DNA of 5,465 nt from Psychrobacter sp. Its GTDB lineage: Bacteria; Pseudomonadota; Gammaproteobacteria; Pseudomonadales; Moraxellaceae. Shown piece by piece: positions 1 through 5,401 of the stretch; position 1 is the first letter of the stretch, and every line of letters begins with the position of its first letter. Under the pieces are notes generated by a model. It was not told the origin of the DNA. It did no database searches and saw only the letters and a list, made by a program, of their open reading frames with translations. The DNA lies in contig JARIEH010000190.1 in NCBI GenBank assembly GCA_029256865.1, forward strand, positions 1 to 5,465. Reading direction: 5' to 3'. Both the position numbers and the translations under genes were made by a program.

Positions 1-796
1 GAATGGTGAGCATCACCGCCTGACAGGCATCTTCAATCGTCGGGAAATGACAAAGTCCACTACCAATACATTCGTTGATGCCAAACAGTTTCAGCGTCAC
101 CTCGGTCACGATACCCAGCGTGCCCTCTGAGCCAATCATTAAGCGAGTTAAATCATAGCCTGCAGCAGATTTCTTTGCACGCGTCCCCGTGCGAATAATG
201 TCTCCGCTCGCTGTCACTACTTCGAGCGCAAGTACCACATCCTTCATGGTGCCATAGCGAACAGCATTGGTGCCTGAGGCACGGGTAGCAACCATGCCAC
301 CGATACTGGCATTGGCACCTGGATCTATGGGGAAAAATAACCCTGTATCACGTAAATAGTGATTGAGTTGTTCGCGTGTGACACCAGGCTGTACGGTTAC
401 CGTTAGATCTTCATTATTCACCTGCACGATAGCATCGAGCGCATGCATATCAATACACAGGCCACCATAAGGCGCATTTAGCTGACCTTCTAAGGATGAG
501 CCAATACCAAAGGCAATGACTGGCATTTTGTATTGATTGCAAATCGCTACGGCTTTTGCAACATCGTGTTTATCCTGCGCGGTCAATACAGCATCTGGTG
601 GCTGATTGGCAAGCCAAGTCATGGTATGACCATGCTGCTCACGTATAGTCAAGTTGGTACTTAGCTTGTCACCAAATTGCGCTTGCAGCGCTTTGATGGC
701 AGCATCATGATTATAGGTATCACAGCGGTCTTTATGATTGTTATTGATATGAAGCTCGTTGGTGAGAGGGGCAGTTTGAACGTCAGAAGTAGACAT
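1..796 (-). CDS. FAD-binding oxidoreductase, D-lactate dehydrogenase (cytochrome)-like, C-terminus cut by window edge
   Basis: The 265 visible residues form the N-terminal FAD-binding (FAD_binding_4, PCMH-type) domain of the GlcD/LDHD family. These flavoenzymes oxidise 2-hydroxy acids such as D-lactate or glycolate and pass electrons to cytochrome c or the quinone pool. Seen directly: the nucleotide-binding loop FGIGSSLEGQ at residues 97-106, QPGVTREQL at 136-144, the DPGANASIGGMVATRASGTN block at 158-177 followed by AVRYGTMKDVV, and KSAAGYDLTRLMIGSEGTLG at 209-228. These match the order and wording I recall from mitochondrial LDHD better than plain GlcD. The substrate-binding and C-terminal domains lie outside the window, so substrate cannot be settled; glycolate or another 2-hydroxy acid remains possible. 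The ATG at 794-796 is chosen because AGGA (804-807) lies 7 nt upstream. The first 30 or so residues are polar and look like a nonconserved leader, with no signal peptide. The gene starts 19 nt after ubiB ends, so co-transcription is likely. Confidence 0.9.
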   Translation of the reverse strand, partial: MSTSDVQTAPLTNELHINNNHKDRCDTYNHDAAIKALQAQFGDKLSTNLTIREQHGHTMTWLANQPPDAVLTAQDKHDVAKAVAICNQYKMPVIAFGIGSSLEGQLNAPYGGLCIDMHALDAIVQVNNEDLTVTVQPGVTREQLNHYLRDTGLFFPIDPGANASIGGMVATRASGTNAVRYGTMKDVVLALEVVTASGDIIRTGTRAKKSAAGYDLTRLMIGSEGTLGIVTEVTLKLFGINECIGSGLCHFPTIEDACQAVMLTI

Positions 797-803
797 AGAT
801 AAT

Positions 804-807
804 TCCT
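804..807 (-). promoter_or_regulatory. Ribosome binding site of the FAD-binding oxidoreductase gene
   Basis: AGGA on the minus strand lies 7 nt before the ATG at 794-796, inside the 19-nt gap after the ubiB stop codon. It fixes the start of a gene whose N-terminus is poorly conserved. Confidence 0.7.
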
Positions 808-815
808 AATGAAGG

Positions 816-2474
816 TTACGCTAAGATACGCCAAACAACAGCCAACATCGCTAGGATATAAAAGATGGGTGCGAACCAACCAACTTGAGTAGCGATAGCG
901 ATACTGACGCCAAAACCTGCTAAGGCTAACCAGTCACGGCGACGATCATTCAACATGTCTGCACGTATTTGCTGCATCTCCCGCAGCTGACTGTCTTGAC
1001 GTGAGCCTTGAGAGGCTAGGCTTTGTAAGCCTTGATCTAATAATTTGGGTATGTCAGTCGTTGATAATAAGATCTCTGGAAGCTGCGTACGCAGTTGTTG
1101 CAAGTTACGCATAGGATCGAGTTGTTCTTTAATCCAGCTGCTCAGAATTGGTTTAGCCAGTGACCAAATATCCAGCTCAGGATATAACTCGCGACCCAAA
1201 CCCTCAACGTGTACTAAGGTTTTGAGTAGCAACATAAGCTGTGGCGGGATACTCATATGATGGCGACGCGCAATGTCCAGTATTTGCATCAATACGCCCG
1301 CAAAATCGATCTCATTGATGGATTTTTGCAGCATTGGGCCGACAGTACGTTTCATATCACGCATTAATGCATGTTTGTCTGAGTTCGGTGGTATCCAGCC
1401 CGCGCGGCTTACGATATCAACCATCGCAGTAAAGTTATTGTTCATCACTGCCAAAAGCATTCGCGCCACAATCATCTGGTCATCTTTGGACAAGGTACCC
1501 ATAATAGCGCAATCAAGACCGATATAGCGTGGCTCATGACCCAGATCGACAGGGGCCATAGCCGCACTGAGTGTCTTGACAGGAGGCGTTTCAACGAAGA
1601 CATTACCAGGGTGCATGTCGGCATGAAAGAAGTTGTCACGAAAGACTTGAGTGAAGAAAATCGTTAAGCCTTTTTCTGCGAGTGCTGCGCGGTCATAGCC
1701 AAGTTGATCAAATATCTCAATCTGTGAGATGGGCACGCCTTGAATACGCTCCATCACCATGACGTTTTTTGACGCATCATATACTTCAGGCACATACATC
1801 AATGCTGAGCCCAAGAAGTTATTACGCATTTGCGTGGTATTGCTCGCCTCTAGGGTCAAATCCAACTCATTGAGCATCACTTGTCGATAATCTTCGACGA
1901 GATCAATGATATGTATGGCGCGTGCAGCCTCTATACGCGCTGATGCCCAGCTCGCAAGCTCACGCAGCAATTCAAAGTCAGAGACAATAGTAGTACGGAT
2001 GTCAGGGCGAACGACTTTGATCACCACTTCGCGGCCATCATGTAGGGCAGCAGTGTGTACTTGAGCAATGGAGGCAGCGGCTAAGGGTTTGACATCAAAG
2101 CGTGTGAACAATGTCTCAATAGACTGGCCAAGACCGTGCTTGGGGTCTTGAATTTGAGCGATGGCAATATCAGCATCAAAGGATTTTACCTTGTCCTGCA
2201 ACTGAATCAATTGCTCGATGATTTCTGGAATGACCAAATCGCGACGAGTAGAAAGCAGCTGTCCGAGCTTTAAAAATAGCGTGCCCATATCCTCAAGCGC
2301 ATATTTAATGGCGTTTGGTTGATGCTTTTTACCCCAAGCGGCAGGGTGTAGGCGAATCATACGTGCGATAGGCTGTAGCTGCGGGGCTTCATCAAGGGGC
2401 AGATGGGTATCAATACGATAGCTTGCCGCGATGCGCCAAAGCTCAAATAAACGGGCACGGTGAGATAATAGCAT
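816..2474 (-). CDS. ubiB: UbiB, atypical protein-kinase-like ATPase of ubiquinone biosynthesis
   Basis: This 552-aa protein belongs to the UbiB/ADCK3/COQ8 family, membrane-associated kinase-like proteins with ATPase activity needed for ubiquinone synthesis; family members are not thought to act as ordinary protein kinases. Family hallmarks seen: KLGQ at residues 69-72 (KxGQ motif), the alanine-rich loop LAAASIAQVH at 131-140 replacing the normal glycine loop, VIKV with the nucleotide-binding lysine K153, ELD at 203-205 (ExD motif), the catalytic loop HADMHPGN at 284-291, and the metal-binding aspartate D321 in GLDCAIMG. Two hydrophobic segments at about 515-531 and 534-551 form the usual C-terminal membrane anchor. 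Length is close to the E. coli protein (546 aa, from memory). About 13 extra residues sit between the catalytic loop and D321. The ATG at 2472-2474 is preceded in frame by a stop (TAA) two codons upstream, and the first 27 residues align with the E. coli N-terminus, so the start is secure although its Shine-Dalgarno is weak. It lies 52 nt after ubiJ. Confidence 0.97.
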   Translation of the reverse strand: MLLSHRARLFELWRIAASYRIDTHLPLDEAPQLQPIARMIRLHPAAWGKKHQPNAIKYALEDMGTLFLKLGQLLSTRRDLVIPEIIEQLIQLQDKVKSFDADIAIAQIQDPKHGLGQSIETLFTRFDVKPLAAASIAQVHTAALHDGREVVIKVVRPDIRTTIVSDFELLRELASWASARIEAARAIHIIDLVEDYRQVMLNELDLTLEASNTTQMRNNFLGSALMYVPEVYDASKNVMVMERIQGVPISQIEIFDQLGYDRAALAEKGLTIFFTQVFRDNFFHADMHPGNVFVETPPVKTLSAAMAPVDLGHEPRYIGLDCAIMGTLSKDDQMIVARMLLAVMNNNFTAMVDIVSRAGWIPPNSDKHALMRDMKRTVGPMLQKSINEIDFAGVLMQILDIARRHHMSIPPQLMLLLKTLVHVEGLGRELYPELDIWSLAKPILSSWIKEQLDPMRNLQQLRTQLPEILLSTTDIPKLLDQGLQSLASQGSRQDSQLREMQQIRADMLNDRRRDWLALAGFGVSIAIATQVGWFAPIFYILAMLAVVWRILA

Positions 2475-2526
2475 GGGTTATGAATACTCTAGAGAAAGAC
2501 GAAAATAAGGTAGGTGGAGCGCCTGG

Positions 2527-3246
2527 TTATTGCTGATTTTGCTTATGGAGCAAACGCGCCTGTTCAGCTTTAATCGCAGCTAACCGTGCCTCTTCGCGCT
2601 CAACATCAGCACGTAACTTAAGAATTTGCTGCTTGAGACTGTTCGCTTCTGCTTTCTCCGCAGGATCAGGCTCGCTATTGCCTGCTATATCATTGGCCCA
2701 ATCACTCACATCGTCAAAGGCGCGCTTGGCAGTATGGCGAAAGCTGCCTTTTAGCTGCGAAATTAGTAGCTGTAACTGGCTGGCTGTTGGTTTACCAATG
2801 AAAGGCTCAAGCTGACCGGCAATATCAGGATCAAATCCTGCAACCAATTGCTTGAGCTGCATCAGCACTTTATAGTCGCCAGTAATGGGTAGATTGCCTT
2901 CCGCACCGCGCATCAGATTGAGTAATTGAGCAGGATTTTCAACACTGATGGTGCAGTCTGGAGCGCTATGGCCAATGCGCGCTCTATCTATATCCGCCTG
3001 TTGACGTTCATTAGTACGTGCTCCAAAGCTCTGCCCACGTGGCTCAAATACCGTATTAGCAGTGAGAGGCTCAAAACGCAGATGCTCATGATTGAACAAA
3101 ACATCTAAGTGCACTTCAGGCATCGCCATATTAAACCGCAGCACTTTACCAGCAAGCGGTTTGAGTCCAGCCTTAGTAATTTCATCGCTGGCAATGGCCA
3201 TATTAATCAGCTTTTCGGCACTGGCCAAAAGTAATACAGTTAGCAT
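2527..3246 (-). CDS. ubiJ: UbiJ, SCP2-domain accessory factor of ubiquinone biosynthesis
   Basis: This 239-aa protein sits between ubiE and ubiB, the position of ubiJ in E. coli. UbiJ binds ubiquinone intermediates through an SCP2 (sterol carrier) fold and organises the soluble Ubi complex with UbiK. Evidence: residues 8-37 align with E. coli UbiJ, including GKVLRF (33-38) against GKVLRV; PDCTISV (96-102) matches the ADCTV strand; LPITGDYKVLMQLKQLVAGFDPD (119-141, first part) matches the LEVQGDIQVVQNFVAL strand-helix; and a charged C-terminal tail (about 193-239, leucine and alanine heptads with many Glu, Lys and Arg) is predicted as a coiled coil, as expected for UbiK contact. E. coli UbiJ is 201 aa; most of the difference is an insertion of about 30 residues at 61-93 and a longer tail. 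The ATG at 3244-3246 has only GAGAG at 3251-3255, 4 nt away, which is closer than ideal. The gene follows ubiE by 125 nt. Confidence 0.88.
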   Translation of the reverse strand: MLTVLLLASAEKLINMAIASDEITKAGLKPLAGKVLRFNMAMPEVHLDVLFNHEHLRFEPLTANTVFEPRGQSFGARTNERQQADIDRARIGHSAPDCTISVENPAQLLNLMRGAEGNLPITGDYKVLMQLKQLVAGFDPDIAGQLEPFIGKPTASQLQLLISQLKGSFRHTAKRAFDDVSDWANDIAGNSEPDPAEKAEANSLKQQILKLRADVEREEARLAAIKAEQARLLHKQNQQ

Positions 3247-3253
3247 AATACTC

Positions 3254-3312
3254 TCACTTTTTAAAGGGATTCATTCTCATAATGGGTCTGCATTGTTAGC
3301 TTTATTATTCAT
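3254..3312 (-). other. Two overlapping minimal reading frames in front of ubiJ (11 and 8 codons)
   Basis: The ubiE-ubiJ spacer contains ATG at 3310-3312, opening MNNKANNADPL and ending at 3277-3279. Its TGA overlaps the ATG (ATGA) of a second frame at 3280 that reads MRMNPFKK and stops at 3254-3256, eight bases before the ubiJ ATG. Neither has a clear Shine-Dalgarno, and the spacer is AT-rich, so chance is a good explanation. Recorded because the ATGA overlap would allow coupled re-initiation into ubiJ, whose own ribosome binding site is poor. Confidence 0.15.
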
Positions 3313-3344
3313 TTTCTAACTTAATAAATCTGTAGAATAATAAA
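3301..3344. repeat. 10-bp perfect inverted repeat in the ubiE-ubiJ spacer
   Basis: TTTATTATTC at 3301-3310 is exactly complementary to GAATAATAAA at 3335-3344, with 24 nt between the arms. Each arm has a single G or C, so the stem would be weak, and there is no following U-tract in either direction. It does not look like a standard intrinsic terminator; it could be an AT-rich binding site or chance in an AT-rich spacer. Confidence 0.5.
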
Positions 3345-3371
3345 TAACTAGAACCAACTAGACAGAACCTA

Positions 3372-4427
3372 TTAAGCTTTAAAGCCGCGATGCACAGCAA
3401 CGATACCCGCCGTTAAATTATGATAATCACAGTTCTCGAAGCCTGCTTGTTCCATCATCTGCTTTAAGGTTTGCTGATCAGGATGCATGCGAATAGATTC
3501 GGCCAGATATTGATAACTCTCCGCATCATTGGCGACAAGTTTGCCCATAAGTGGGAGGGCAGTAAAAGAATACAAGTCATAAGCTTTCGATAACGGCTCA
3601 AAGACAGGTTTTGAGAACTCAAGGATCAGCAAGCGACCGCCTGGTTTTAATACACGATACATTGAACGTAGGGCGGCATCTTTATCAGTGACATTACGTA
3701 AGCCAAAGCTAATGGTCACCAGATCAAAACTTTCATCTTCAAATGGCGCAAGCGTCTCAGCATTGGCAAGAACAAAGTCAACGTTGTTGCAGCCTGCGTT
3801 AATCAGACGTTCGCGGCCAACTTCTAACATGGCGGCGTTGATATCTGACAAGACCACATGACCATTACGGCCCACTTCACGGCTAAATACTTTTGCCAGA
3901 TCACCTGTGCCGCCAGCAATATCAAGTACCTGTTGACCAGCGCGTACACCTGACAGGCTAATGGCAAAACGTTTCCAGAGACGATGAATGCCAAAAGACA
4001 TCAAGTCGTTCATGATGTCGTACTTCTTAGCGACTGAGGTAAAAACATCTGCCACACGGGCTTGTTTTTCAGCCTTATTAACCGTCTTATAGCCGAAGTG
4101 GGTTTCTTCTGCGCCATCGGTATCAAGGGTGTGAGGATTATGGATATCATCACGTTGATTGAAAGCTGTTTGCTTAGATGTTTGAGATTTTTCTGACCCT
4201 GAAGTATGACTTATGTTGGTGTTGTTCTTTGACACAGTCGTTTGTTGACCTTGAGGCGTTCCTGTAGGCAAATCTTGTACTTGAGTAAACTCAGTGTTAT
4301 GACTTGCTTTTACCTTGTCCGTAATTTTCTGATTATTAGTAATACTGTCTTGAACCAGTTTATCCTGTAAATGCTCGTTTGCAGCGGCTTTGTTAGGAGC
4401 TATATCAGTGTTTGAATTGTCGGTCAT
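3372..4427 (-). CDS. ubiE: UbiE, ubiquinone/menaquinone C-methyltransferase with a 100-residue N-terminal extension
   Basis: UbiE transfers a methyl group from S-adenosylmethionine to 2-methoxy-6-polyprenyl-benzoquinol in ubiquinone synthesis and to demethylmenaquinone in menaquinone synthesis; which one applies depends on the host's quinones. Residues 109-351 align nearly end to end with E. coli UbiE (251 aa). Seen: HFGYKTV at 110-116, [19 protein letters not shown] at 136-154, the SAM-binding motif [13 protein letters not shown] at 167-178, the acidic D195 in [30 protein letters not shown] at 238-257, [14 protein letters not shown] at 261-274, and the signature [15 protein letters not shown] ahead of the C-terminal [14 protein letters not shown]. 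Residues 1-100 have no E. coli counterpart. About 47 of these 100 are Gln, Asn, Thr or Ser, there are two aromatics and no cysteine, and no transmembrane or targeting segment appears. The ATG at 4425-4427 is supported by AGGA 7 nt upstream, and the next in-frame ATG is M139, inside the conserved domain. It lies 70 nt after the preceding gene. Confidence 0.97.
   Translation of the reverse strand: MTDNSNTDIAPNKAAANEHLQDKLVQDSITNNQKITDKVKASHNTEFTQVQDLPTGTPQGQQTTVSKNNTNISHTSGSEKSQTSKQTAFNQRDDIHNPHTLDTDGAEETHFGYKTVNKAEKQARVADVFTSVAKKYDIMNDLMSFGIHRLWKRFAISLSGVRAGQQVLDIAGGTGDLAKVFSREVGRNGHVVLSDINAAMLEVGRERLINAGCNNVDFVLANAETLAPFEDESFDLVTISFGLRNVTDKDAALRSMYRVLKPGGRLLILEFSKPVFEPLSKAYDLYSFTALPLMGKLVANDAESYQYLAESIRMHPDQQTLKQMMEQAGFENCDYHNLTAGIVAVHRGFKA
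4110..4427 (-). other. Low-complexity, probably disordered N-terminal region of UbiE
   Basis: This stretch encodes residues 1-106, which precede the conserved methyltransferase start. It is rich in Gln, Thr, Asn, Ser and Lys, with short motifs such as QGQQTT and KNNTN but no long tandem repeat. The frame stays open throughout, which argues that it is translated rather than decayed spacer. Function unknown; a flexible linker or docking tail is an inference. Confidence 0.75.
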
Positions 4428-4434
4428 GAAGGTA

Positions 4435-4438
4435 TCCT
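4435..4438 (-). promoter_or_regulatory. Ribosome binding site that fixes the extended UbiE start
   Basis: The minus strand reads ACAGGATACCTTC before the ATG at 4425-4427, giving AGGA with a 7-nt spacer. No ATG follows in frame until residue 139, and I see no GTG or TTG near residues 100-110 where other UbiE proteins begin. This site is the main reason for accepting the long form. Confidence 0.75.
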
Positions 4439-4497
4439 GTTACTTGCTTTTATGATTATCTAAGACTGCTATCACTAGCTAAAGGTTATGATGAATC

Positions 4498-5211
4498 CTA
4501 TGATACATCAAACGCTGATTTATTATTGTCCTTATCCGTACTGTGGACTTGGTCTATGATCATAAGTTCACGCTCACAGAAAGGCTCGATGAAACTTGCG
4601 ACACTATCAAGGGGTTTCATCGCAATAAAGCCGGCATCAATGAAGTCATACAAAGGCTGAAAGTTATGACGATAAGCAGTGCCTTTAGTCAGTGAAAACA
4701 CTTTACGTAATATAAATGAGTTCAGGTATTTGTCAGTGCGATAGCAGACTTCTTTTAGGTTTTCAATCTGAGTACGGCGTGCTTCTGCTTCATCAACAGC
4801 TTGGTAAGCGGCGAGCATGTTTTCTTCATTTATTTCTAGTTTTTGATCGATGAACCACTGTGCTAAATGCATGTCTAACTCAATCGCTAAGATAGCTGCT
4901 TGAATGGCCATGCTGCCTGTTTGTAATACAGATTCTTTAGTCAGGCTTTCAAGCCTTTTGGCTTTCGGTAGAATACGTTCTAACTGCTCAGCTAACAATT
5001 TAAACTCATCCCCACCATACAGTTGAGTGAGAAAATAGTTGGCCATTGGCTTGTTTTTTTTCTGTTCAAAAACATCTTTATGGGTCTGTTGAATACGAGC
5101 GCGTTGCCATGCCTGTACTTCATTGAGCTTGGCCTTTAATTCCGCGTTTTCATGAGAAGGTAGGGCCCAATAGCGTGTTAAGTGTTGTTGTAGCTCAGAT
5201 AAAGCAGACAT
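4498..5211 (-). CDS. Conserved hypothetical protein, FFLEE-motif-like family
   Basis: A 237-aa soluble protein of unknown function. It has no signal peptide or clear membrane segment and is predicted mostly helical, with charged helices at about 20-50, 70-95 and 128-158. I tentatively place it in the family annotated in Moraxellaceae as FFLEE motif protein, because NYFLTQLYGG at residues 58-67 resembles the family's FFLEELYG-like core; this is recollection and the motif here is degenerate. Other distinctive stretches are SMAIQAAILAIELDMHLAQW (100-119), CYRTDKYLNSFILRKVFSL (156-174) and the C-terminal SVASFIEPFCERE (203-215). The last 14 residues are polar and probably disordered. No catalytic motif is recognisable. 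The ATG at 5209-5211 has AGGA 9 nt upstream. It ends 70 nt before ubiE with no clear terminator between, so it may be the first gene of the ubi transcript; a role tied to quinone synthesis is only an inference from position. Confidence 0.85.
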   Translation of the reverse strand: MSALSELQQHLTRYWALPSHENAELKAKLNEVQAWQRARIQQTHKDVFEQKKNKPMANYFLTQLYGGDEFKLLAEQLERILPKAKRLESLTKESVLQTGSMAIQAAILAIELDMHLAQWFIDQKLEINEENMLAAYQAVDEAEARRTQIENLKEVCYRTDKYLNSFILRKVFSLTKGTAYRHNFQPLYDFIDAGFIAMKPLDSVASFIEPFCERELMIIDQVHSTDKDNNKSAFDVS

Positions 5212-5220
5212 GGCAGGTAA

Positions 5221-5224
5221 TCCT
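5221..5224 (-). promoter_or_regulatory. Ribosome binding site of the FFLEE-like gene
   Basis: AGGA on the minus strand, 9 nt before the ATG at 5209-5211. Spacing is slightly long but acceptable, and the protein has no better start nearby. Confidence 0.6.
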
Positions 5225-5240
5225 AAGTAATTGAAAGTGG

Positions 5241-5254
5241 GGTTTATTCAAACC
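5241..5254. repeat. Small hairpin (5-bp stem) in the leader of the first gene
   Basis: GGTTTATTCAAACC can fold as GGTTT/AAACC around a 4-nt loop, about 30 nt before the ATG of the FFLEE-like gene. Too short to call a terminator or riboswitch. Confidence 0.3.
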
Positions 5255-5364
5255 AGAACGTAATAAGCTGAGACATTTCCTCGTATTTTCAAATGCAAGG
5301 CTTTCTTATCATCAGAATCGAAACTCATAATTATACGTATGCTCGACAGTAAATTATATCTCAT
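5248..5364 (-). CDS. Possible 38-aa small protein or repeat-borne open frame upstream of the FFLEE-like gene
   Basis: An open frame runs from ATG at 5362-5364 to TGA at 5248-5250, with a second in-frame ATG at 5326-5328 giving a 26-aa version that starts MSFDSDDKKALHLKIRGNVS and ends AYYVLV. The composition is protein-like and the segment after the second ATG does not resemble random AT-rich spacer. Against it: neither ATG has a good Shine-Dalgarno, and both TATAAT boxes of the region lie within or between these starts. It may be a real small protein, a remnant of a longer gene, or part of an interspersed intergenic repeat. I do not recognise a function. It ends 36 nt before the next gene, on the same strand. 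Confidence 0.25.
   Translation of the reverse strand: MRYNLLSSIRIIMSFDSDDKKALHLKIRGNVSAYYVLV
5330..5335 (-). promoter_or_regulatory. Second TATAAT box, possible -10 element
   Basis: A perfect TATAAT on the minus strand, 23 nt downstream of the first. No recognisable -35 hexamer lies 16-18 nt before it. Its presence in an AT-rich stretch is weak support. Confidence 0.15.
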
Positions 5365-5384
5365 TAAATGAACTTAAGTGTCAG
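5353..5384 (-). promoter_or_regulatory. Candidate promoter for the FFLEE-like gene and the ubi cluster
   Basis: A perfect TATAAT at 5353-5358 has CTGACA (5379-5384; 5 of 6 to TTGACA) upstream. The 20-nt spacer is longer than the usual 16-18, so this would be a weak or activator-dependent promoter if real. It would start transcription near 5346, about 135 nt before the first large gene. The 16-bp palindrome lies directly upstream of the -35 box. Confidence 0.3.
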
Positions 5385-5385
5385 A

Positions 5386-5401
5386 ACGTACTATAGTACG
5401 T
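5386..5401. repeat. Perfect 16-bp palindrome ACGTACTATAGTACGT, possible operator
   Basis: Both halves match exactly. As RNA it could form a 6-bp stem with a TATA loop, but no U-tract follows on either strand, so it is not an intrinsic terminator. Its position just upstream of the candidate -35 box suits a site for a dimeric regulator. It could equally be one copy of a dispersed genomic palindrome. Part of the otherwise gene-poor 5365-5465 stretch, which also has a purine-rich run at about 5407-5421. Confidence 0.55.

Noticed and set aside
661..879. 72-codon open frame on the minus strand spanning the ubiB end and the oxidoreductase start
   Set aside because: It overlaps both the ubiB C-terminus and the conserved oxidoreductase N-terminus in another frame; the overlapped frames carry family motifs and a ribosome binding site, and this one has no recognisable motif.
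1045..1527. Plus-strand open frames of 71 and 84 codons inside ubiB
   Set aside because: They are antisense to conserved UbiB motifs and resemble no family I know, so they are shadows of the coding strand.
2633..3319. Three plus-strand open frames of 60-75 codons opposite ubiJ
   Set aside because: Antisense to UbiJ residues that align with E. coli; they overlap one another's region and lack any recognisable motif.
4014..4427. Shorter UbiE starting at M139
   Set aside because: That methionine lies inside the conserved [11 protein letters not shown] motif, so starting there would remove required sequence.
4428..4497. Separate promoter or terminator between the FFLEE-like gene and ubiE
   Set aside because: A GATAAT box exists but the hexamer 17 nt upstream (TTTAGC) matches poorly, and no hairpin with a U-tract was found.
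5386..5401. Reading the 16-bp palindrome as an intrinsic terminator
   Set aside because: No U-tract follows on either strand and the stem would be only 6 bp around a TATA loop.
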